Made by a program: the position numbers and the translations under genes
Notes under the pieces: model-generated
The model's input: the letters and a program-made list of their open reading frames with translations, nothing else
Told to the model about the DNA's origin: nothing
Database searches by the model: none
NCBI RefSeq assembly: GCF_002007605.1
Contig: NZ_CP019799.1
Span: 2,582,001-2,646,000, forward strand
Length of the DNA stretch: 64,000 nucleotides
Direction of reading: 5' to 3'
From: Cellvibrio sp. PSBB023
GTDB taxonomy: Bacteria; Pseudomonadota; Gammaproteobacteria; Pseudomonadales; Cellvibrionaceae
In this document: positions 38,115 through 49,900 of the stretch, one piece after another
How the letters are laid out: every line of letters begins with the position of its first letter
Position numbering within the stretch: position 1 is the stretch's first letter

Positions 38115-39794
38115 TTACTCGACGGTAAACCTGCGAAGCAGAATCGGATCTGCGGATGCCTCCCGGGTGGTCAAGCCCGCGCCTTGAAGCTTAATACCTA
38201 CGCGCAGAGCAGACGGCTCGGTGGGAACATCCTCCATAACACGCTCGAACCGGTACCAACCGTTACCCAGGTCTTCCCCGTCGCTTAGAGCAATGTTGCT
38301 GCCCCAGTTACCGGTGTAACTACCACCGTTCTGCTGGATGTAAATCTGTACCGCCATACCCGGGTTCGCAGTGAAGTAGTAATCGCTGAGGTACAGCTCC
38401 ACACCCACGGTTGCCCCCTCCAAGTCTGGCAATTCACCGTCAGCAGCCAGATACATGATGGTGCGTTCGTTGCTGTCAGTTGCCTGCCAATTTGGAGCAA
38501 TACTCAAAGCACCACTTTCGCTGTCATACGATAAAGTAGGAGCGCCCGCCAACCCCTGCCAGTTGTCATTACCCCAAGCACCCGAATCAACCGACGCTTG
38601 GGAAGGGATAATTGCGAAAGGTCCGGTATCGCTCGAAGACACGATATTGATCTGCATACTATTGATAGTCAGGCGACCTGCTGGTTGGTTTTTAACCTGC
38701 AGTCCCACCCGGATGTTCTGACCTTCTTCTGCCACGAACGCATCATTGTCTGTAGCACAATTAATTGATTGGGGAACGCCAGGTGTCAGGGAACCATTAC
38801 CCACATAACAGCCAAATTCACCGGTATAACTGCCGAAATTCAACTGGATTATTGGCTGAACATCCGCTCCCGAGTCTTTGAACGCTTGATCCACAGTAAA
38901 GGTCATATCAAAGCTACGACCAACCAAATCAACTGGACCTTCAAGTAGATAAACCAGTTTTTGATCTCCAGCGGTAGGCTCGAAGTAAACACCAGTATCA
39001 TCGCGCTGTACTGTAACCGCAGGGGTAGCATCCATTACGGTCCAGGCTGGATCATCCTTATCGACGATTAGCGGACCGGTACCAGACGCTGGCGTCAGAG
39101 TGACGTTGTCTAACCATAATTGTCCGCCAACCTCTGGCGCCTTACCGTTAGCCACCAAGCGCACACCAATCTCATTAATGTTGCGCAGGGTGAAGCCATC
39201 GTCATGCCAGGCGAAGGTGCCGTAATCGATTGCCTCAACATCACCCACCATGACGGTTTCGCCAGTGCCAGCTGCCATTTCCCACATTTCAAGGCGGTTC
39301 CAACCCGCCTTGGGTCGGATGCCCAGGCTGACGCCCTTGAGACCTTGTGCATTACCCAGTACAAGATGAATTCTCATCTTGCCGTCAGTGGCATATGCAG
39401 CAGGGACAAAGACCCAGATTCGGGCTGCAGAAGTCTCCATGTCGCTGATTTCGCCCACGGATCCAACAATGTCCAGTTGATCGGCATCGCTAGCCCACTG
39501 CGGATTCGCCACCAGCACTTGCTCACCAGCATTCCAGCTTAGAGCGGCAGTGGCACTGCAGGCATCTACGCAACGGCTGGCCCAATCATAAGTGTCAGCT
39601 TCTTCGTTAAACGAGATGAAGGAAAAAATTCGCGGCTCACCTGGCTCAGGCTCAGGCTCGCCACCATCTCCACCGCCATCTCCTCCACCATCAACAGGCG
39701 GTGGCGCTTGTTTCGGCCCCAAATCATTACTCCCGCCACCACAGGCAGAGAGCACGAAGATTGTGCAGAACACGATGAGTAGTTTTTGAAACAT
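38115..39794 (-). CDS. surface lipoprotein with three CBM15-like modules, no catalytic domain
   Basis: A 559-residue protein with a lipoprotein signal (FVLSACGGGS), a short Pro/Gly/Glu linker (about 30-55), then three beta-sandwich segments (about 56-230, 240-365 and 375-559). The middle one resembles the CBM15 of Xyn10C: GSYTGEFGCYVGNG, INCATDNDAFV and VGLQVKNQPAGRLTI mirror WDGEWNCWSGNE, INCTI and VGVQAKGTPAGTVTI. The third keeps GSYTGNWGSNIALSDG. No glycosidase or lyase motif is visible, so it probably captures glycans at the surface for the adjacent TonB receptor. The start follows GAGG. Similarity to CBM15 is by eye. Confidence 0.8.
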   Translation of the reverse strand: MFQKLLIVFCTIFVLSACGGGSNDLGPKQAPPPVDGGGDGGGDGGEPEPEPGEPRIFSFISFNEEADTYDWASRCVDACSATAALSWNAGEQVLVANPQWASDADQLDIVGSVGEISDMETSAARIWVFVPAAYATDGKMRIHLVLGNAQGLKGVSLGIRPKAGWNRLEMWEMAAGTGETVMVGDVEAIDYGTFAWHDDGFTLRNINEIGVRLVANGKAPEVGGQLWLDNVTLTPASGTGPLIVDKDDPAWTVMDATPAVTVQRDDTGVYFEPTAGDQKLVYLLEGPVDLVGRSFDMTFTVDQAFKDSGADVQPIIQLNFGSYTGEFGCYVGNGSLTPGVPQSINCATDNDAFVAEEGQNIRVGLQVKNQPAGRLTINSMQINIVSSSDTGPFAIIPSQASVDSGAWGNDNWQGLAGAPTLSYDSESGALSIAPNWQATDSNERTIMYLAADGELPDLEGATVGVELYLSDYYFTANPGMAVQIYIQQNGGSYTGNWGSNIALSDGEDLGNGWYRFERVMEDVPTEPSALRVGIKLQGAGLTTREASADPILLRRFTVE

Positions 39795-40384
39795 ATTGAG
39801 ACCCTCTATTATTCTAGTCTTGGATTTAATTATTCTAAGCGCAAGCTGACTGAATCCGGCTGGCTTTCCACTGTCTTTATTTATTGTCGCCCCTTAACAA
39901 TCTGCCGATTTTGAAGCCGTAATGCACATTGCCAATGCGGATTTTTTGAATCGCACTTTTTACTGATACGTGGTCTTTTGACTTTTATGGAAAATCATAG
40001 CTAATCCCTTTTTTTTAAATTTATATAATGGTTTTTTTGAGACTTTTATAGCTTTGGAACGACAACAAGAACGCACTATTTGGCAATCAATCGCGATTAA
40101 ACCTATGAGTTATTTTGCATACCTGTAGACAACTATGCCAAAGCCGTCACATCGTATGTCGACGCTGATTATGATGTCAATCGGACTATAAGTAACTTTT
40201 GACGACACCGGTGCGAGAAAAAGAAAAACTCTTCCGATTACTATTAAAGAAGTGGTCAGTCACGCAGCTAAATTTTTATATAAGAAAATAATGTTTATAA
40301 ACAAAATTTTCGCTTTTATTTATACCGCTCTTATGAACAATGAAGGTGGGCCTTAATGTGCTAATAACGGGGAATTCCACAAAC
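39795..40384. promoter_or_regulatory. long AT-rich regulatory region upstream of the CBM15-like lipoprotein
   Basis: About 590 bases without a supportable gene, ending at the purA terminator. They should contain the promoter of the lipoprotein-TBDR unit. The CACCGGTG palindrome at 40206-40213 has a central CG, as in LacI-family operators, but its flanks are not symmetric. The 14-bp xylan-locus palindrome is absent. Confidence 0.4.
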
Positions 40385-40423
40385 AAAAAATCCGATATAG
40401 CAAAAGCTGATATCGGATTTTTT
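40385..40423 (-). terminator. terminator of the hisZ-purA unit
   Basis: AAAAAATCCGATAT and ATATCGGATTTTTT pair around an A-rich centre; T-runs lie on both sides. It is 36 bp after the purA stop. Confidence 0.85.
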
Positions 40424-40458
40424 GTTACCCAAAGGGAAGTGTGTTTAGGAAAACAACA

Positions 40459-42974
<2,516 letters not shown>

Positions 42975-43024
42975 AAGCGACTCTGGTAGAGAAACAAAAC
43001 CGGATAAGTCCGGTACGCACGCAT

Positions 43025-43050
43025 AAAAAAACCGAGCGATCGGCTCGGTT
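43025..43050 (-). terminator. second hairpin upstream of hisZ, terminator or attenuator
   Basis: ACCGAGC and GCTCGGT form a 7-bp stem with T7 on the minus strand. It follows another terminator by about 65 bp and lies about 50 bp before the hisZ ATG, so it could act in the hisZ leader. Confidence 0.65.
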
Positions 43051-43114
43051 GCGGCATTTTAACACTGTTTGGTGAGGGATTTGTAGGTCAATTACAATTA
43101 GATCATCCCACCCC

Positions 43115-43143
43115 AAAAAGAATCGCCCGCAGTGCGGGCGATT
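43115..43143 (-). terminator. terminator after hflC
   Basis: AATCGCCCGC and GCGGGCGATT form a perfect 10-bp stem with a 3-base loop, then T5 on the minus strand, 6 bp after the hflC stop codon. Confidence 0.88.
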
Positions 43144-43148
43144 TCAAC

Positions 43149-44024
43149 TTACTTCTTGCCTTGCGGGTCTTTCAGGTAGCGGAAGAAATCGCTTTTGGGG
43201 TCAACCACCATCAGGTCATCTTTGCTATTAAAACTCTGGCGATAGGCATTGAGGCTGCGTACAAAGCTATAGAACTCGGGATCTTTGTTATAGGCTTCCG
43301 CAAAAATCGCCGCCGCCGTTGCATCGCCTTCACCGCGAATACGCTCAGCATCACGGTACGCATTGGCTTCCAGCACTGACACTTGCTTATCCGCATCAGC
43401 ACCGATCACTTCAGCTTGCTCTTTACCTTGCGAACGGTATTCGCGCGCTTCTTTTTCACGATCCGCCGCCATACGGGCAAATACTGACTGGCTTGCCTCT
43501 GCCGGGAAGTCGATGCGCTTCACGCGAATGTCTTTCACTTCAATACCCAACAGCTTCACCGCATCCAGATTAATACTGGCAGTGATTTCACTCATCAACT
43601 CATCGCGCTTGCCTGATACCACATCATGCAGGGTACGGCGACCAAACTGGTTACGCAGACCATCCGCAACACGCTGCGCCAAACGGTTTTCCGCCGTCAG
43701 CTCATCGCCTCCTGTCGCCTTGTAGTAAACCTCAACATCTTTCACTTGCCACTTGATGTAGGAGTCCACCATCAAACGCTTGTTCTCAACGGTAAAGAAG
43801 CTTTCGGTAGCCATGTCTGCGGTCAACAAACGACCGTCAAACTTGCGCACTTTTTCCGCGAAGGGTAGCTTGAAATGCAGGCCCGGCGGTACATCGGCTT
43901 TCACCAAACGACCAAATTGCAATACCACGGCACGCTGGTATTCGGTAACTACATAAGCAGAATTGGCAAAAATAATCAGGCCAACCAGCAATACAACGAT
44001 GGAAAAGAGACCTTTACTAGACAT
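43149..44024 (-). CDS. hflC: FtsH protease modulator HflC
   Basis: An SPFH/band-7 membrane protein that forms the HflKC ring around FtsH and limits its proteolysis. The 291 residues have an N-terminal membrane anchor (about 5-25), a periplasmic band-7 domain with TEYQRAVVLQFGR, and a helical C-terminal part (RMAADREKEAREYRSQGKEQ). It overlaps hflK by one base (TAATG), giving coupled translation of the two partners. It is the last gene before a terminator. Confidence 0.95.
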   Translation of the reverse strand: MSSKGLFSIVVLLVGLIIFANSAYVVTEYQRAVVLQFGRLVKADVPPGLHFKLPFAEKVRKFDGRLLTADMATESFFTVENKRLMVDSYIKWQVKDVEVYYKATGGDELTAENRLAQRVADGLRNQFGRRTLHDVVSGKRDELMSEITASINLDAVKLLGIEVKDIRVKRIDFPAEASQSVFARMAADREKEAREYRSQGKEQAEVIGADADKQVSVLEANAYRDAERIRGEGDATAAAIFAEAYNKDPEFYSFVRSLNAYRQSFNSKDDLMVVDPKSDFFRYLKDPQGKK

Positions 44025-45154
44025 TAGCGCATCTCCCGACGAACAAGGGGCGTGGTCGGTTCAACGGGCTGTACCGTCCGACTATTAAAATTTTCTGTTT
44101 GCACTTTTGGCTCAGCAGCTGGCTGGCGGTTACCCATGCGATCCAGCGGCAAATACAACATATTATTGCCGCCTGCCACATCCACCATCACTTTGGAGGA
44201 GCGAGTCATCACACTTTCCATAGTCTCCAAATAAAGACGCTGGCGAGTCACTTCCGGTGCGCGCTTGTACTCGGTCAACAAGCTTTCAAAACGATCCGAT
44301 TCACCTTCAGCACGTGCAACTACTTCCGCCTTGTAGGCTTCCGCTTCTTCGATCATCCGCTGGGCGCGACCACGCGCTTCGGGAATGATGCCATTGGCAT
44401 AGGCCTGAGCCTGATTCTTGAAACGCGCTTCGTCTTCTTTCGCACGGATCACATCATCAAATGCCGAACGCACTTCTTCTGGCGGACGGGCATCCTGGAT
44501 ATTTACAGTGTTCACCTGAATCCCGGCGCCATAAGCATCGAGGTAAGATTGCAAACGCTGTTTGACTTCCACTGCAATCGCCTGACGACCTTCTGACAGC
44601 ACCTGATTCAATTCGCTGGAGCCGATCACGTGGCGCACCGCCGAGTCGGTCGCATGGCGCAAACTGGTTTCAGGATCGCGCACATTAAGTACAAATGCTC
44701 TCACATCAGAGACGTTGTACTGCACTGAAATCGGCAACTCTACGATGCTTTCATCTTCTGTCAGCATCAACCCGCGCGAGGGGTACTGGCGCTCACCGGT
44801 GACATTCACCTTGATGACATCAGTAATAAGAGGAGCATTCCAATTCAGACCTTCGGTTTTAATTTCCGAGAAGGCGCCAAATTTAAGAACAACTGCGCGC
44901 TCTTTGGCATCGACCTGATAGACACCGGAGCCGATGTAAATAAGCAAGGCAACTACAGCAAAAATACCAAACAGCGGCTTCATATTGGCATTACCGGTAG
45001 AGCGACCACCGGAGCCTCCGCCACCAAACATACCATTGAGCTTGTCCTGCAATTTTTTAAATGCCTCATCCAGATCGGGCGGGCCGTCATTGCTATTTTT
45101 ATTGCCGCGACCACTCCAAGGGTCTTTGTCTTTTCCCGGTTCGTTCCAGGCCAT
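44024..45154 (-). CDS. hflK: FtsH protease modulator HflK
   Basis: Partner of HflC in the membrane complex that regulates FtsH. The 376 residues begin MAWNEPGKDKDPW, followed by a glycine-rich cytoplasmic segment, one membrane helix (about 60-80), the band-7 domain (AKERAVVLKFGAF) and a coiled-coil C-terminus. I chose 45154 since GGAG lies seven bases before it; the earlier in-frame ATG at 45169 is itself part of that binding site. It follows hflX in the conserved hfq-hflX-hflK-hflC order. Confidence 0.95.
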   Translation of the reverse strand: MAWNEPGKDKDPWSGRGNKNSNDGPPDLDEAFKKLQDKLNGMFGGGGSGGRSTGNANMKPLFGIFAVVALLIYIGSGVYQVDAKERAVVLKFGAFSEIKTEGLNWNAPLITDVIKVNVTGERQYPSRGLMLTEDESIVELPISVQYNVSDVRAFVLNVRDPETSLRHATDSAVRHVIGSSELNQVLSEGRQAIAVEVKQRLQSYLDAYGAGIQVNTVNIQDARPPEEVRSAFDDVIRAKEDEARFKNQAQAYANGIIPEARGRAQRMIEEAEAYKAEVVARAEGESDRFESLLTEYKRAPEVTRQRLYLETMESVMTRSSKVMVDVAGGNNMLYLPLDRMGNRQPAAEPKVQTENFNSRTVQPVEPTTPLVRREMR

Positions 45155-45199
45155 AATGTTTCTCCACATAGAAAGTAAAACGGTTTGGGACTTAACGCA

Positions 45200-46528
45200 C
45201 TACTCCTGAGCGACCGGATTATCCGGCAGTATTCCCGACTCATCCCACAACAGACTCTCAAAGGCGACAGCTTCAGCACTGAGAATCCGCAATAAATCAT
45301 CTTTCGGCACCCGCACTTGCAACAGACTGGCACCATCATCACGGTAATTTTCACTCACCACGGCCTGCTGCGCATAAAGCATTGCACGCAAACGGCCTTG
45401 ATTTGGCGCTACCACCAGGCAGCCATGAATGACCTCTTTGCCCAACACTTCGGAGATGGCTTGGCTTAGCAGCTCACAGCCTTCCCCCGTCTGCGCCGAG
45501 AGCCAAACCGCAACAGGCTTACCGGCTTCATCACGATCAATATGTGGCCCGGTGTCCGCCAACAGATCAACTTTGTTATAGACACGCAGCTGCGGTAAAT
45601 CTGCCGCGCCTATCTCCTCCAGCACCAATTCGACTTGCTCAATATTACGCAAGCGCTCTTCGGCCGCTGAATCTATCACATGCAAGAGTAAAGTTGAGTT
45701 ACTTGCCTCTTCAAGTGTCGCTTTAAATGCTTCGACCAGTCGATGAGGCAGGTGGCTGATGAATCCTACCGTATCTGCCAGCACCACGGCGCCGATATCA
45801 GATAATTCGATCCGGCGCATGGTTGGATCAAGGGTGGCAAACAATTTATTTTCGGCGTAAACATCGGCGCCGGTAATACGATTGAACAATGTGGATTTCC
45901 CGGCGTTGGTGTAACCCACTAATGACACCGTGGGTATCGCCGCGCGCTGGCGTGAACGACGCCCCTGCTCGCGCTGCGAACGCACTTTTTCCAGGCGCTG
46001 TTCAATTTGTACGATGCGATTGCGCAGTAAGCGGCGGTCCGTTTCCAACTGGGTTTCACCAGGGCCACGTAAACCGATACCGCCCTTTTGGCGCTCAAGG
46101 TGCGTCCAGCCACGAATCAATCGCGTGGCACTGTGGCGCAGTTGCGCCAGCTCAACCTGCAACTTACCTTCAAAGGTGCGTGCACGCTGGGCAAAGATAT
46201 CCAGAATTAAACCGGTGCGATCAAGAACCCGACACTGTAGCTCGCGCTCCAGGTTGCGTTCCTGACTCGGTGTTAAGGTGTGATTAAAGATAACCAGTTC
46301 GGCGCCATTGTCGGCAACCAACTGTTGCAGCTCCTGCAATTTGCCGGTGCTGATCAGAAATTTGGCGGTGGGAACAACTCGCGATCCGGTTAAAAAAGCC
46401 ACAGGGTCACCCCCGGCAGATAAAACCAACTCTTCGAATTCACGCGGGTCTTCGGCGTCTTGGCCGTGAGACAAATTCAGGTGAACCAGCACTGCCAGTT
46501 CACCTGATTCGGGACGATCAAAAAACAA
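45200..46528 (-). CDS. hflX: ribosome-splitting GTPase HflX
   Basis: A GTPase that dissociates stalled or hibernating ribosomes. The 442 residues have an N-terminal HflX domain, a coiled-coil linker (about 160-195, RGPGETQLETDRRLLR), and a GTPase domain with GYTNAGKST, DTVGFISHLPH and NKVDLL. The start codon is TTG at 46528, preceded by GAGG at good spacing, so initiation may be moderate. It lies 36 bp after hfq and is likely co-transcribed with it. Confidence 0.94.
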   Translation of the reverse strand: MFFDRPESGELAVLVHLNLSHGQDAEDPREFEELVLSAGGDPVAFLTGSRVVPTAKFLISTGKLQELQQLVADNGAELVIFNHTLTPSQERNLERELQCRVLDRTGLILDIFAQRARTFEGKLQVELAQLRHSATRLIRGWTHLERQKGGIGLRGPGETQLETDRRLLRNRIVQIEQRLEKVRSQREQGRRSRQRAAIPTVSLVGYTNAGKSTLFNRITGADVYAENKLFATLDPTMRRIELSDIGAVVLADTVGFISHLPHRLVEAFKATLEEASNSTLLLHVIDSAAEERLRNIEQVELVLEEIGAADLPQLRVYNKVDLLADTGPHIDRDEAGKPVAVWLSAQTGEGCELLSQAISEVLGKEVIHGCLVVAPNQGRLRAMLYAQQAVVSENYRDDGASLLQVRVPKDDLLRILSAEAVAFESLLWDESGILPDNPVAQE

Positions 46529-46564
46529 TTAGCGACCTCGAGTCAGTATCAATGTTTTGATAAA

Positions 46565-46831
46565 TTACTCGGCTTGCTCGTCTTCTTCGCCTTCAATGCC
46601 ACCCGCTTCGTTCAGCAGCGGAACACGGACAGCACGAGATGGTACAACAGTGGAGATGGCGTGTTTGTAAACCATTTGGCTTACGGTATTTTTCAACAGC
46701 ACCACAAACTGATCAAATGACTCAACCTGGCCTTGAAGCTTAATGCCATTTACTAAATAAATGGACACTGGCACACGTTCTTTGCGCAGAACGTTCAGGT
46801 AAGGGTCTTGTAAACTATGCCCTTTTGACAT
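46565..46831 (-). CDS. hfq: RNA chaperone Hfq
   Basis: A hexameric Sm-like protein that pairs small RNAs with target mRNAs. The 88 residues carry Sm1 ([20 protein letters not shown]) and Sm2 ([12 protein letters not shown]), and a short acidic C-terminal tail (EGEEDEQAE), similar in length to Pseudomonas Hfq and shorter than the enterobacterial one. The 146 bp between it and miaA could carry its own promoter. Confidence 0.97.
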   Translation of the reverse strand: MSKGHSLQDPYLNVLRKERVPVSIYLVNGIKLQGQVESFDQFVVLLKNTVSQMVYKHAISTVVPSRAVRVPLLNEAGGIEGEEDEQAE

Positions 46832-46977
46832 GTTTATTCTCCTCGGGACAATAAAAAAAGAAAGACTGGAAAATTACCCACCCATTACACCTAAAAATTA
46901 CGGTTATCTCCTGATACATCTAATAAGGAGAGAGTGGAAGAAAGCATGAAAATCTGTCTAGGGTTCTCACTAGGGCA

Positions 46978-47979
46978 TTATATGGCTGCGCGACCTATAA
47001 AATTCAAGGCGCAATGCACAATTTCTTCCTTCGTGAGTGAAATTCCCTGATCCGTCTCCGTGCATATCCAGTGTAGTTCACTATTTGGGCTTGTCGACCA
47101 ACCGCGCAACCAAGTGAATTGTCGCTTGGCTAATTGCCGTGTGGCGATAATTCCACGCTCGCGCATTTCGTTGTAATCAATTTGCCCTGCAAGATAATCC
47201 CACACCTGGCGATAACCCACCGCGCGAATCGCCGGTAAGTCGGACTGCAAATCGCCGCGCGCATAAAGTGCACGCACTTCATCCACCAATCCACTGACCA
47301 ACATTTTTTCGAATCGTTCAGCAATACGGTGATGCAAGGTCGCGCGATCACGCGGCGCGATAGCAAGCTGGCAAACCTCGAAGCGCTCACAAAATGCATT
47401 GGTATCAGGCTGCGCATGTTGTATTTGACGCAACTGCGCCATGGTTTTACCACTCACGCGATACACTTCCAACGCACGACTGAGCCGCTGGGAATGATTG
47501 GGATGAATCCCGGCGGCCGTTTCCGGGTCCACTTGTGCGAGCTGTGCATGAATATGCGGCCAGCCATACTCAGCGGCCTCGCGTTCAATTTGCACGCGCA
47601 CATTTGCATCGGCGGCGGGCATTTCTGCCAAGCCATCCAGCAATGCACGGAAATAGAGCATGGTGCCGCCAACCAGCAGGGGGACGCGCCCCTGCGCATG
47701 AATCGCTTGAATTTCGCGCTCGGCATCGGCGACAAAATCAGCAACGGAATAGGGCTCCGCCGGGTCGCGAATATCAATCAGGCGATGTGGTGTTTCGGCC
47801 AATTCAGCAGCCGTTGGTTTGGCCGAACCTATATCCATACCGCGATACACCAACGCAGAATCCACACTGATTAATTCTACCGGCAACAGTTTGCTCAGGC
47901 TTATAGCGAGGTCAGTTTTGCCCGAGGCGGTTGGCCCCATCAAAAAAATAACCAGCGGTTTGCGCGCAGAGTTTGTCAT
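46978..47979 (-). CDS. miaA: tRNA dimethylallyltransferase
   Basis: Adds a dimethylallyl group to A37 of tRNAs reading codons that start with U. The 333 residues have the P-loop [11 protein letters not shown], then [34 protein letters not shown] and the tRNA-contact region [11 protein letters not shown]. It starts 5 bp after the mutL stop, so the two are tightly linked. Confidence 0.96.
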   Translation of the reverse strand: MTNSARKPLVIFLMGPTASGKTDLAISLSKLLPVELISVDSALVYRGMDIGSAKPTAAELAETPHRLIDIRDPAEPYSVADFVADAEREIQAIHAQGRVPLLVGGTMLYFRALLDGLAEMPAADANVRVQIEREAAEYGWPHIHAQLAQVDPETAAGIHPNHSQRLSRALEVYRVSGKTMAQLRQIQHAQPDTNAFCERFEVCQLAIAPRDRATLHHRIAERFEKMLVSGLVDEVRALYARGDLQSDLPAIRAVGYRQVWDYLAGQIDYNEMRERGIIATRQLAKRQFTWLRGWSTSPNSELHWICTETDQGISLTKEEIVHCALNFIGRAAI

Positions 47980-47984
47980 TGGGG

Positions 47985-49877
47985 TTATTGGCCACGCATA
48001 AATAATTTGTCGAGGTCATCAAGCGATTGCAGCAGCCAGGTAGGGCGGCCGTGATTGCATTGACCGCTGCGCTCTGTCGCTTCCATATCGCGCAGCAAGG
48101 CGTTCATTTCCGGGATGGTAAGTTTGCGATTGGCGCGCACCGATCCGTGACAGGCCATGGTGCCAAGAATTTCGTTGATATGATGCTGAATGCGCTCGCT
48201 ACTGCCGTGCTCAATCAAATCAGACAACACATCGCGCACCAGTTGTTCTACTTTGGCGCGATTTAAAATCACGGGCAGCTGGCGAATCAACAAGGTCTCG
48301 GGGCCAGCACGTTGCAATTCAAAGCCGAGGCTAGTGAAAATATCGCTAAAGCTTTCCGCAAAGTCCGCTTCCTTTTCACTTACCGCAATAGATTCGGGCA
48401 CCAGTAGCGGCTGGGTTTGAATGCCACCACAGTGAAAGGATTCTTTCATCCGCTCGTAGGTCACACGCTCGTGGGCAGCGTGCATATCCACCACAATTAA
48501 CCCCTGCGCATTTTCCGCCAGAATATAAATACCTTTGAGCTGCGCAATGGCATAACCCAAAGGTGGAATATCCTCACTGGGCGACTCTGGCATGCTGTAA
48601 CTGACGGGACTAGCAGGGCGGTGCAATTCACCGTACACATTCATCTGCTCGCGCACAGCACCGGGAGCTGGCGATGACGATTGATAAGCCGATGCATAGT
48701 GCTGTCCGCCACTGCCACCGGCGGGCGTCGCGCGAAAGCCCATGGTCTCCTGCCCCTTGAATTCACCCGCGGCGATACCTTGCACAGGCGCCGCCGTGGC
48801 GAGTGCAAAGGGGTTGATGCCCGGCGCAGTATCCTCACCTTCGCCCAACTCACGGCGTGTGAGGGTATCTTCCGGGCGCACTTTTGCCAGTGCGTGATGC
48901 AGGCTTGAATAAATAAAATCGTGCACGTTGCGATTATCGCGGAAACGCACTTCGTGCTTGGTGGGATGCACATTCACATCCACAGTGGAAGGGTCCAACT
49001 CCAGATACAACACAAACGCGGGATGGCGGCCGTGATAGAGCACATCCTGATACGCCTGGCGTACGGCGTGGCTGACCAGTTTGTCGCGAATCGCGCGGCC
49101 ATTCACATAAAAGTGCTGCAAGTCGGCCTGACTGCGCGAAAAAGTCGGCAGCGCTACCCATCCCCAGAGGCGGAAGCCGTTGCGCTCAATATCCAGGTGC
49201 ACCGCATTTTCCATAAAGGCCGGGCCGCACACTTGGGCGACGCGGCGCTCCTGTTCGAGCTGCGAATCGCCTGCGCGCCAGGCGTAAATAGCGCGACCGT
49301 TGTGTCGCAAATTGAAGGCGACATCAAAGCGCGATAAGGCCAGGCGTTTTACGACATCTTCCAGATGGGTGTATTCAGTTTTATCGGTGCGCAAAAATTT
49401 GCGCCGCGCGGGCGTGTTGAAAAATAAATCGCGCACTTCAACAGTGGTGCCGCGAGGATGGGGCGCGGGCGATAGCTGCGTCTCCATATCCCGCCCTTCT
49501 GCCACCACTTGCCAACCGGCACTGTCGTCACGGGTGCTACTGATGAGCGCCAGACGCGCCACGGAACTGATACTCGCCAACGCCTCACCGCGAAAGCCCA
49601 GTGTCGCTACGGCTTCCAGATCATCCAATTCGTAAATTTTGCTGGTGGCGTGACGGCTGAGTGCTAGCGGCAAGTCATCCTTATCAATACCGCCGCCGTT
49701 GTCGCGCACGCGCATCAGTTTGATACCACCCTCTTCAATATCAATTTCCAAGCGCGTAGCGCCTGCATCGAGCGAGTTTTCAAGCAGCTCTTTAATCACC
49801 GAGGATGGACGTTCAACAACCTCGCCAGCAGCAATCTGGTTGGCGAGGCGCGGGCTGAGCAATTTAATTTTTCGCAT
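47985..49877 (-). CDS. mutL: DNA mismatch repair protein MutL
   Basis: Couples mismatch recognition by MutS to strand removal. The N-terminal GHKL ATPase shows [17 protein letters not shown] and [10 protein letters not shown], followed by a transducer domain, a variable linker (about 340-430) and a C-terminal dimerisation domain. The latter has [12 protein letters not shown], equal to the metal-binding endonuclease motif DQHA(x)2E(x)4E except Q to M, and a late CNHGRP. This suggests a nicking MutL, as in Pseudomonas, with no need for MutH. It lies 23 bp after amiB. Confidence 0.95.
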   Translation of the reverse strand: MRKIKLLSPRLANQIAAGEVVERPSSVIKELLENSLDAGATRLEIDIEEGGIKLMRVRDNGGGIDKDDLPLALSRHATSKIYELDDLEAVATLGFRGEALASISSVARLALISSTRDDSAGWQVVAEGRDMETQLSPAPHPRGTTVEVRDLFFNTPARRKFLRTDKTEYTHLEDVVKRLALSRFDVAFNLRHNGRAIYAWRAGDSQLEQERRVAQVCGPAFMENAVHLDIERNGFRLWGWVALPTFSRSQADLQHFYVNGRAIRDKLVSHAVRQAYQDVLYHGRHPAFVLYLELDPSTVDVNVHPTKHEVRFRDNRNVHDFIYSSLHHALAKVRPEDTLTRRELGEGEDTAPGINPFALATAAPVQGIAAGEFKGQETMGFRATPAGGSGGQHYASAYQSSSPAPGAVREQMNVYGELHRPASPVSYSMPESPSEDIPPLGYAIAQLKGIYILAENAQGLIVVDMHAAHERVTYERMKESFHCGGIQTQPLLVPESIAVSEKEADFAESFSDIFTSLGFELQRAGPETLLIRQLPVILNRAKVEQLVRDVLSDLIEHGSSERIQHHINEILGTMACHGSVRANRKLTIPEMNALLRDMEATERSGQCNHGRPTWLLQSLDDLDKLFMRGQ

Positions 49878-49900
49878 GGGAAACCAATCGCGGCGATGAA

